Shown here one piece after another: positions 34,708 through 41,394 of a stretch of DNA of 64,000 bases. How positions within the stretch are numbered: position 1 is the first letter of the stretch; each line of letters begins with the position of its first letter. The notes under the pieces are model-generated. The model ran no database searches, was not told where the DNA came from, and worked only from the letters and a program-made list of their open reading frames with translations. Made by a program: the position numbers and the translations under genes. The DNA comes from Clostridia bacterium (GTDB lineage: Bacteria; Bacillota; Clostridia; TANB77; CAG-508), in NCBI GenBank assembly GCA_900759015.1, contig CAAEUE010000001.1:51797-115796 (forward strand). The letters run 5' to 3'.

Positions 34708-34981
34708 ATGTAAGAAATCTTTGTAAAAAATATTATTCTAAAATGTTGAAATTTATTTACTGATAGAAAAACGGTAATATATTTTTATAAAAAGTAATAG
34801 TTTAACAAAAAAATGATATGTTAAACTATAGTTTTATTTGTGAAAATGATATTTTTGTATGTAAAATAAAATTTAAAAGATTTAGCATATTCAAATAATA
34901 TTTTTACAAACAAAAATGAATAAGTGAAATTTTTAAAATTATAATAATTTCAGATAAAGAAAAAAGAAATGAGGAATAAAT
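34708..34981. other. Non-coding region upstream of the agr operon
   Basis: With the terminator before it, this forms a gap of about 305 bases. It holds the inverted repeat at 34797-34829, very AT-rich sequence, a TATAAT at 34940-34945 as a possible -10 box for agrB, and a GAGGAA ribosome binding site. I see no gene or RNA in it. Upstream regions of agr operons normally carry the AgrA (LytTR) binding sites, so such sites are expected here. Confidence 0.5.
34797..34829. repeat. Inverted repeat upstream of agrB, candidate regulator site
   Basis: ATAGTTTAAC (34797-34806) and GTTAAACTAT (34820-34829) form a perfect 10-bp inverted repeat with a 13-base spacer. It contains AGTTTAAC/GTTAAACT, loosely like LytTR half-sites, though AgrA usually binds direct repeats. 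It could equally be a weak hairpin. Confidence 0.4.
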
Positions 34982-35587
34982 GTGATAGAAACAATTTGTA
35001 ATTCATTAACTAAAAAGATAATAAAATCAGTTGATGGATATGATGAAAGTAAAGCTGATGAGATTAGTTATGGTTTGCAATTATTAATTGGAGAAGTACC
35101 AAAATTTTTTATTACATTTATATTAGCTTGGCTACTGAATATAATTGACCTAACAATAATTTCTTTTATTATAATTTTACCATATAGAATGTTTTCGGGA
35201 GGATTTCATTTACATACACATTTAGGTTGTATTATAGCAACAAATACAATGTACATCGGAAGTGCATACTTAGCAAGTATACTAAATTTTGACAGTACAA
35301 TTAAATATATACTAATAGCAATTACATTTATATTTAGTTTTGCAATGATTGCCAAATACGCACCAGCAGATACAGAAAATGTTCCTGTATTGCAAAAAAA
35401 AGAAAGAAGAAAGCGTAAGATATGGTCATTTATAATTGCTGGTATAGAATTAGTAATTGCAATATTTATTCCATATAAAGTAATTTCTAATATGATAATT
35501 ATAGGAATATTAGTACAAACACTAACAATTACGAAATTAGCATATAAAATTACAAAAAACAAATATGGATATGAAGTATATGGATAG
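34982..35587 (+). CDS. agrB: AgrB-like cysteine protease/transporter of autoinducer precursor
   Basis: 201 aa from a GTG at 34982 with GAGGAA upstream. An integral membrane protein with about five helices. The catalytic pair is visible: RMFSGGFHLHTHLGC contains the conserved GG, His76 and Cys83, with the seven-residue spacing of staphylococcal AgrB (His77/Cys84). AgrB cuts the C-terminal tail of AgrD and forms the thiolactone ring. An AGAGG-AAAGA-CCTCT hairpin follows its stop codon before agrD. The two genes precede a convergent AgrC/AgrA two-component pair. Confidence 0.93.
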   Translation: MIETICNSLTKKIIKSVDGYDESKADEISYGLQLLIGEVPKFFITFILAWLLNIIDLTIISFIIILPYRMFSGGFHLHTHLGCIIATNTMYIGSAYLASILNFDSTIKYILIAITFIFSFAMIAKYAPADTENVPVLQKKERRKRKIWSFIIAGIELVIAIFIPYKVISNMIIIGILVQTLTITKLAYKITKNKYGYEVYG

Positions 35588-35637
35588 TAATAGAGGAAAG
35601 ACCTCTTGCTATATAAATTAAAAAGGGGGGAATTAAT

Positions 35638-35757
35638 ATGTTAAAATTCTTAGCAAGATTAGCAGAAAAATATGCTAAATCATCTAACACAGCATGTTTT
35701 GTTTTAGGAATAATACATCAACCAAAAATGCCAGCTAGTATGATAAAAAAAGACTAG
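35638..35757 (+). CDS. agrD: AgrD cyclic autoinducer peptide precursor
   Basis: 39 aa, found by its position and shape after a GGGGGG-rich ribosome binding site. It has an N-terminal amphipathic helix (MLKFLARLAEKYAKSS), a core NTACFVLGI with the single Cys20 that would form the thiolactone, and the conserved clostridial tail HQPKMP (27-32) that AgrB removes. The likely mature signal includes CFVLG or a slightly longer ring. The exact ends must be found by mass spectrometry. The terminator that follows ends the agrBD transcript. Confidence 0.9.
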   Translation: MLKFLARLAEKYAKSSNTACFVLGIIHQPKMPASMIKKD

Positions 35758-35783
35758 AATCAAAACTAATCAAAAAACGACAA

Positions 35784-35816
35784 AAAATACCTAATTATTT
35801 AGGTATTTTAATTTTG
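35784..35816 (+). terminator. Terminator after agrD
   Basis: AAAATACCTAA (35784-35794) and TTAGGTATTTT (35799-35809) with a TTAT loop, followed by AATTTTGTTT. Confidence 0.8.
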
Positions 35817-35828
35817 TTTAAAATTAGT

Positions 35829-35865
35829 AAAAAAATAAAGTATGTTATACATACTTTATTTTTTT
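35829..35865. terminator. Terminator between convergent agrD and agrC
   Basis: AAAAAAATAAAGTATG (35829-35844) and CATACTTTATTTTTTT (35850-35865) make a 16-bp perfect stem. It lies three bases from the agrC stop and works on the minus strand, and possibly on both. Confidence 0.9.
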
Positions 35866-35868
35866 ATA

Positions 35869-37239
35869 TTATATTTTCAATAAGCTTGGTTTGGGTAAAT
35901 ATATTTCTAACTGTTGTTTAAATAACTCATCATCTTTACTTGTGAAAATTGCAAGATTGTCATGTTTTTTTAATATTTTATTTACTTCCCATAATCCTAG
36001 GCCTGTATTATTGGGCTTTGTAGTATAAGCTTTTTCAAAAATTTTGAAGGTATCAATATTTTTGTCTTTGTAAGTATTTTCTATAATTACAAGTTGTCTG
36101 TTCATTCTATAGTCCATTAAAAATCTTATGCTAATATATTTTCTTTCACATTCTTGTGCTGCTTCTATACTATTATCTAATAATATTCCTAATATTCTAG
36201 TAAGTTCATATGTATCAATATGAAGAGAATTTAGATCTATAAATACTCCAAGTTCTAATTGTATATTCTTATTAGCAGCCTTATTATATTTATCTGCTAA
36301 TATTGCATAAATAGAAGGATTATTAATAGTTTCAGGATTTATAGCGGCTAAATTATTAACATTATTGCAATCATTGAAAAGTGATTTATAATATTTTGTT
36401 AATCCTTCCATATCTTTAGCTGTTATATATCCACCAATACCATTCATAATATTATTAAAATCATGTTTGAATGCACGAATGTTGTCATACATTATTTTTA
36501 ATGTGTTATTATATAATTGTAAATTATTAATATCTCTATTAGCAATTTCTAATTGTTTTGTTTTTATCATATTAAATAAACTTACAAAGAAATATGCAAT
36601 TAAACATGCTATGCTCAATAAAATTACTGAATGTGGAAGAATATTATTATAAAATGCAGTTATATATAATTGTAGAAATATTGTGATAAATCCTAAAATA
36701 ACTGTGATTAGTATAGAAATATAATCTTTTTTATTTAAATTACTAAACAACGTTATATTAACATTAAAATGTTTAAAAAATTGTAACATTACAAATAAAC
36801 AACTATATACTATTAATAAAAATATAATTGAATATAAAGGATATGATGCAAATTCAGCATATTGTTTATTAAATATTAAGGTATATATTTGAGATGAAAT
36901 CATTTCAAATAAAGCAGTTAATATAAATGGTATACCAATTCCAATAGATGCTTCTAATAATTTTACTTTGAAAAATACAAGGTACATGAAAATAATAATA
37001 AGAATATTTAAAATTACATTAAATGGTGAAGCAATAAAAAATCTGCTAATACAAGAAAACAAAGTGATTATTAAAATACATAAATATTTATGTTTTCTAT
37101 TAGTTTTTATATTTAATAGAACTAAACACATATTAACGTGAATAATTACTTCAATTAAAGTACAAGGAATACTAATTATATTAATTAGCTCTGCATTGGG
37201 ATTCATTAAAATATTCATTATCTTTTGTAGCATATTCAT
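35869..37239 (-). CDS. agrC: AgrC-like sensor histidine kinase
   Basis: 456 aa. The first about 210 residues form six or seven membrane helices, the peptide-sensing part of AgrC proteins. A coiled linker leads to the H-box FKHDFNNIMNGIGGYI, and a GHKL ATPase with N-box GILLDNSIEAAQECER and G-box NTGLGLWEVNKILKKH. The kinase should sense the AgrD-derived peptide and phosphorylate the AgrA-like regulator encoded just upstream on the same strand. The start (ATG at 37239, TGGAGG 12 bases upstream) puts 59 bases of the gene inside the 3' end of the regulator gene; an in-frame ATG at 37206 would shorten the overlap to 26. Confidence 0.92.
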   Translation of the reverse strand: MNMLQKIMNILMNPNAELINIISIPCTLIEVIIHVNMCLVLLNIKTNRKHKYLCILIITLFSCISRFFIASPFNVILNILIIIFMYLVFFKVKLLEASIGIGIPFILTALFEMISSQIYTLIFNKQYAEFASYPLYSIIFLLIVYSCLFVMLQFFKHFNVNITLFSNLNKKDYISILITVILGFITIFLQLYITAFYNNILPHSVILLSIACLIAYFFVSLFNMIKTKQLEIANRDINNLQLYNNTLKIMYDNIRAFKHDFNNIMNGIGGYITAKDMEGLTKYYKSLFNDCNNVNNLAAINPETINNPSIYAILADKYNKAANKNIQLELGVFIDLNSLHIDTYELTRILGILLDNSIEAAQECERKYISIRFLMDYRMNRQLVIIENTYKDKNIDTFKIFEKAYTTKPNNTGLGLWEVNKILKKHDNLAIFTSKDDELFKQQLEIYLPKPSLLKI

Positions 37240-37936
37240 AGTTATTTAAAACCTCCAGTAAATTGTTTTTATATTTTGGACCAATAGGACAAACATCATT
37301 ATTAGTAAGAAATATACAATTCTTTATATTGTCTATATAATCAATGCAATCAATATTAACAATGTAAGATTTATGACATCTTACAAAATTTTTAGGTAAA
37401 GTCTTTTCTATTTTTGTAAAAGCAATATATGAAGAATAATCATGGAATGGTGTATGATAAGTAAGCTTCATATTATCTTTTTTAATATAAAGTACATCAT
37501 TTTCTCTAATTAACATCTGGGAATTACCGACTTTAATAAAATTTGATACACTTGATTTGATGTCTTCAAATAATCTAGATATAGTTAACTCAAGTCTTTC
37601 AGAAACAAAAGGTTTTGGAATATAATCAAATGTTTTATATTTGTAGGCGACCAGAGCATATTCTAAATGACCTGTTGTAAAAATTATATATATTTTCTTA
37701 TTTTTCTTTCTAATTCGTTCAGCAATATCCAAACCAGTTAACTTATTTTTAAGATTTATATCAAGAAATAACACATCTGTATTATTTTTACTTAAATAAT
37801 CAAATAAGTCATCTGCATTATCACAAGTATAAGTAATTTTTGCATTGTAATCATTTTGAATAAAAATATTATCCAGCATCTGTGATAATTTGTCTAAAAT
37901 GTTTTTATTATCGTCGCACAAAACAAAATTTAACAT
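37181..37936 (-). CDS. agrA: AgrA-like response regulator with LytTR DNA-binding domain
   Basis: 251 aa. The receiver domain begins LNFVLCDDNKNILDKL, with acidic pocket residues at 8-9, phospho-acceptor Asp in DVLFLDINLKN (Asp57-59 region) and the conserved Lys in YIPKPF. The C-terminal LytTR domain (about 140-240) has VLYIKKDNMKLTYHT and FVRCHKSYIVNIDCID, typical for binding direct repeats near promoters. It should activate agrBD and targets when AgrC is stimulated. Its gene precedes agrC and overlaps its start. The order regulator-kinase, convergent to agrBD, differs from staphylococcal agrBDCA. Confidence 0.93.
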   Translation of the reverse strand: MLNFVLCDDNKNILDKLSQMLDNIFIQNDYNAKITYTCDNADDLFDYLSKNNTDVLFLDINLKNKLTGLDIAERIRKKNKKIYIIFTTGHLEYALVAYKYKTFDYIPKPFVSERLELTISRLFEDIKSSVSNFIKVGNSQMLIRENDVLYIKKDNMKLTYHTPFHDYSSYIAFTKIEKTLPKNFVRCHKSYIVNIDCIDYIDNIKNCIFLTNNDVCPIGPKYKNNLLEVLNNYEYATKDNEYFNESQCRAN

Positions 37937-38105
37937 ATCTTCATCTCCTAAATAATATATATTATTATATAGAATAATATTGAGTTAACAATAATAGACA
38001 AAAAAATATCTAATTAGACGATTACCTATATTTTCCAATAATAAATACAATATAATCTAAAAATTTGATAATGTCAATATAAAAAAATAATATTGGAGGT
38101 TCGAA

Positions 38106-38527
38106 ATGATAAAAGTTTTTGACAAAAAAATACTTTTTTCGATATGTGGAATAATTTTAATTTTTTTACTTTTTTTTACAATTTTTCAAGAGAATCGAAT
38201 AATGTATACTAATGGAAGTGGATTAAGCAACAAAAAAATAGGTTGGGGAATAAAAAGGGAAAAGGATCACAAAAGACCTGATGTAGGAAAAGAAAATGCG
38301 GAACTAATGGAAAAGTATGATGGAATATATATAGGAAATGAAGAAAAAAAGTATATCTATTTAACTTTTGATGAGGGATACGAAGCAGGTTATACCGAAC
38401 AAATTTTAGATGTGCTAAAAGAAAATGATGTAAAAGCTACATTTTTTATAACAGCACATTATCTAAATACAGCAGAGGATTTGGTAAAAAGGATGGTTAG
38501 CGAAGGGCACATAGTAGGAAATCATAC
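38106..38527 (+). pseudogene. pdaA: Polysaccharide deacetylase (PdaA-like), 5' half, interrupted by an element
   Basis: Residues 1-141 of a PdaA-like deacetylase: an N-terminal membrane segment (about 9-27), motif 1 LTFDEGYEAGYTEQILDVL (Asp89) and the start of motif 2, GNHT (His140). At 38527 homology stops, and the frame runs into foreign sequence to a stop at 38573. The rest of the gene lies at 46353-46740. Joining 38106-38527 to 46353-46740 gives 810 bases, 270 codons with stop, and recreates GNHTVNH with both zinc-binding histidines. PdaA removes acetyl groups from muramic acid during spore cortex synthesis, needed for later cortex lysis at germination. AAATATTGGAGG precedes the ATG. Confidence 0.9.
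38515..38527 (+). repeat. Left attachment repeat (attL core)
   Basis: TAGGAAATCATAC, identical to 46340-46352. It encodes the end of GHIVGNHT in pdaA. Sequence right of it is the element's left end; sequence left of it is pdaA. Confidence 0.9.
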
Positions 38528-38601
38528 TCCTAACTACTTAATGTACAGTAATAATATTTTTACAATTTCATAAAATTAAAGCATATAAGGAGAGAGACAA
38601 A

Positions 38602-38718
38602 ATGAAAAAAAATGAAGATGTAAAAATAAGTTATGAATATGGTACAGATGATTTAAAACAAATTTTAGCAGACCTTTTAAAGGAAGAATTTATAAAATGC
38701 ATAAATCTAAAATCATAA
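38602..38718 (+). CDS. 38-aa protein upstream of the recombinase
   Basis: 38 aa, mostly acidic with a helical amphipathic middle (TDDLKQILADLLKEEFIKC). AAGGAGAGAG precedes its ATG and it ends 18 bases before the recombinase start, so the two are co-transcribed. Small proteins in this place beside large serine recombinases are sometimes excision-directionality factors or simply conserved companions. No known motif is present, so that role is only a guess. Confidence 0.6.
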   Translation: MKKNEDVKISYEYGTDDLKQILADLLKEEFIKCINLKS

Positions 38719-38736
38719 AAGAAAGGAATAAGAAGA

Positions 38737-40324
38737 ATGCAACAGGGTATAAATCAATTTATAAGAGTGGCTAAATATATAAGACTTTCAAGAGAAGATG
38801 GAGATGACCATGAAAGCGAAAGTGTAGAAAATCAAAGAGATATTATAGATAATTATATACAAGGACATAAAGAATTAATCGAAGCTGGAGAGTATGTTGA
38901 TGATGGATATACAGGAACAAATTTTAATAGACCAGGATTTCAAAGAATGTTAAAAGATATAGAAGAGGAAAAAATAGACTGTATTATAACTAAAGATTTA
39001 TCAAGATTTGGAAGAGACCATATAGATACAGGATATTATTTAGAAAGATTTCTGCCAGCAAATAATATAAGGTATATAGCGATTCGGAGACAATGTAGAT
39101 ACACTAAAACCAGATGGATTACAGTTTTTGACATTTAAATTAAGCTTTAATGATTATTATGCACAAGATATATCTAATAAAATAAAAAGTGTTAAACAGA
39201 GAAAAATAGAAAAAGGCGAATATCAGGCAGGGATTCCGCCATATGGATATAAAAAGGATAAGAACGTGAAAAACCATTTAGTGCCAGATGAATATAGTTC
39301 GCAAATAGTAAAAGAAATATTTGATATGTATGTAAATAAAGGAATGTCTACAATAAAAATAGCAGATGAATTAAATCAAAGAAAAATAGAACCGCCAGCG
39401 ATTTATTTGAAAATACCTACATATATGAAAAGAAAAAGCGCAAATCCAGATGGAAAATATATATGGCTTAGAGCACAGATAGGAAAAATATTAAGAAATG
39501 AAGTTTACATAGGAAATGTTGTAGGAAGAAAATTTCAAAAAGTAAGCCATAAAATTGCAAAAGTAAGATGTACAAAACAATCAGAGCATATTGTTTTAAA
39601 AAATATGCATGAACCAATTATAGCGCTGAATATTTGGGAAAAAGCTCAAGAAAAATTAAACAGGTATACTACAGTTAGAAATAGAAAATATAATCATCCA
39701 TTAAAAGGATTAGTATATTGTGGGGAATGTGGAAGTATTGCAACATTGCGAACAAGAGAAAACGTAAAAAAAGATGGAAGCATATGGAGGAGAATGTATT
39801 TCATTTGTTCAAAAAGAAATAATTATACACGACTATGTAATTGTAAACAAATATCTGCGGAAATAATAGAAAACTCACTTTATAATAAGTTAAAAGAAGA
39901 AATAAGCAAAATAAAATTTAGTAAGACAGAATTAAAAAACATATATAATGATGCTAAAAAAGAAGCTAATAGTCAAAATAATATATTAGAAGTAAAATTA
40001 GAAAAAATAAATAATACATTACAAAATGTGGAAAATACAATAGAAGAAATTTATGAGGATAAAGTCAATAAAATAATAAAAATTGATGATTTTAAAATAA
40101 TATATAAGAAAAAGCAAACTGAAAAAAACAAACTCTTAAAAGAAAAAACAAAAATTGAAGAAGAATTAAAATTAAATAAAACAAAAGATATTGACTATAT
40201 AAAAATCTCAAAAAAATTTCTAGATGCAGATATCCCTAGAGATAAGCTGTTAAAAAAAGTAGTAAAAAAAATAGAATTTGATAGCAATAAAAATGTAAAA
40301 ATGTCTTTAAATATTACATTTTAA
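38737..40324 (+). pseudogene. Large serine recombinase, broken by a one-base frameshift
   Basis: The intact form would be 528 aa. The N-terminal resolvase domain has the nucleophile Ser18 in YIRLSREDGDD and DLSRFGRDHIDTGYYLERF. Then come a recombinase domain (KIEKGEYQAGIPPYGYKKD), a zinc ribbon (CGECGSIATLRTRENV with later Cys pairs) and a C-terminal coiled coil (about 400-480), as in TndX/TnpX-type enzymes. At about 39085 one extra base (a C in GATTCGGAGAC) shifts the frame. Before it the protein reads YIAI, and in the +1 frame it continues GDNVDTLKPDGLQF, the family's expected sequence. As written, the first frame ends at 39138 and the second runs from about 39086. Either the enzyme is dead or the base is a sequencing error. 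Confidence 0.9.
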
Positions 40325-40337
40325 AGACATTTTTCTT
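40297..40337 (+). terminator. Terminator at the recombinase stop codon
   Basis: AAAAATGTCTTTAAA (40297-40311) pairs with TTTAAAGACATTTTT on the other side of TATTACA and is followed by TTCTTCTTTT. The recombinase stop codon (40322-40324) lies in the 3' arm. Confidence 0.82.
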
Positions 40338-40343
40338 CTTTTA

Positions 40344-40371
40344 TTGACAAATTAATTAATATAAATATATA
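40344..40371 (+). promoter_or_regulatory. Promoter of the type VII secretion module
   Basis: TTGACA (40344-40349), a 16-base spacer and TATATA (40366-40371); an alternative TATAAT lies at 40373-40378. It sits between the recombinase terminator and the WXG100-like gene, so the secretion genes have their own start. Confidence 0.6.
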
Positions 40372-40405
40372 GTATAATTATAATAAAATAAAAGGAGGAA
40401 GAATC

Positions 40406-41152
40406 ATGAGCGCAGATATTAAAGAGATTGACTATGATCAAATAATTGTTAAAGCATCTCAAATAGCAAGTGCAGCTAATGATATGCAAACAGCTGTAAA
40501 AGCAGCTTTTACAAAAATCGATACAATGAGGGAAAATTGGTTTGGTAATTCATATGACAACTTTATTAATGTTGTAAATATGTCTATACCAGGATTAAAC
40601 AAAATATTTGAAGTTACAGTTAGTGATATACCACACGAAATTGCAGCAAAAGCAAAATCTTATGCAGCTTCAAACCAATCAAGTACTTCAAGTAGCTTAA
40701 CAGAACAAATAGCTCTTATATTAAATGATGTTTCAAAAACAAATAAAGGAGCTAAATTAAGATTTAGAACTGCAAATGTACAAGCAGATCAAAAATCTAT
40801 AGAATCAAAATTTAAAGAAGCTAAACAAGCAGCTGAAAAAGCTTCATCAACAGCATCATCATTAGAAAGTGTTTGGAATTCTATTTCAGGAGATAGCAAC
40901 ATAAGAGAATTAAAAGCAGCATTCAAGAGATTAGATAATATTTTAGACGCTTTAGGAAGTGCATTAGACAATCAAATAACAGCACAAACTAATACAATAG
41001 AATTATTAGAAGGTGCAGCAAATACAGTAGAAGCAGCTGGAGACGTAATGTCAGATGCAGTTGATGCAGCTAAAGATTTTGGAGCTCAAGCAATTAATAA
41101 AATACAAGAAACAGCTTCAGATGTTTGGACAAATCTTACAGGTAAAAACTAA
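40406..41152 (+). CDS. Tandem WXG100-like protein, predicted type VII secretion substrate
   Basis: 248 aa, soluble, helical. The first about 95 residues are a WXG100-type hairpin with Trp45-Phe46-Gly47 (ENWFGNSYDNF) between two helices. A Ser/Thr-rich link (about 90-98) leads to a second helical part with a WxS-like turn (Trp157, SLESVWNSISG), followed by long helices to the C-terminus. Normal WXG100 proteins are about 100 aa and dimerise, so this looks like two such units joined, or a WXG100 head with a helical cargo. There is no signal peptide, as is usual for the family. AAAGGAGG precedes the ATG. EssC and YukD follow, so it is the probable secreted substrate. Confidence 0.82.
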   Translation: MSADIKEIDYDQIIVKASQIASAANDMQTAVKAAFTKIDTMRENWFGNSYDNFINVVNMSIPGLNKIFEVTVSDIPHEIAAKAKSYAASNQSSTSSSLTEQIALILNDVSKTNKGAKLRFRTANVQADQKSIESKFKEAKQAAEKASSTASSLESVWNSISGDSNIRELKAAFKRLDNILDALGSALDNQITAQTNTIELLEGAANTVEAAGDVMSDAVDAAKDFGAQAINKIQETASDVWTNLTGKN

Positions 41153-41242
41153 AAATAGACTCTCTTATTTAAGTTAACAAAATGCAGGAGAGGTTAAGTT
41201 AAATTAGAAGTGTAATAAATATTATTGTACTTCGTCTTTTGC

Positions 41243-41300
41243 GAAAATAGTAATTCCTTATAATGACCAAGTTAGACGAATTACTATTTTCTTTTTTATT
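41243..41300 (+). terminator. Intrinsic terminator between the WXG100-like gene and essC
   Basis: The 242-base gap 41153-41394 holds no gene. GAAAATAGTAATT (41243-41255) pairs with AATTACTATTTTC (41279-41291), followed by TTTTTTATTTTAT. An alternative pair, TTCGTC (41231-41236) with GACGAA (41275-41280), overlaps the terminator's 3' arm by two bases, so the two structures exclude each other, as in an attenuator. It probably sets a higher ratio of substrate to ATPase. Confidence 0.75.
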
Positions 41301-41394
41301 TTATAAAAAAGTTATGTATAAAAATATATGAATTTGAATAACTTTATTAATTTTATTAAAATTTTAACATCAGTAAAGTATAAGGAGAAAATAA

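Noticed and set aside
34982..37936. Functional link between agr and the element-borne type VII module
   Set aside because: The loci are close, but no shared promoter motif or gene coupling was seen; proximity alone is not evidence.
39070..39140. Programmed ribosomal frameshifting as the explanation for the recombinase break
   Set aside because: No slippery heptamer or downstream pseudoknot is visible near 39085, and large serine recombinases are not known to use it. A mutation or sequencing error is simpler.
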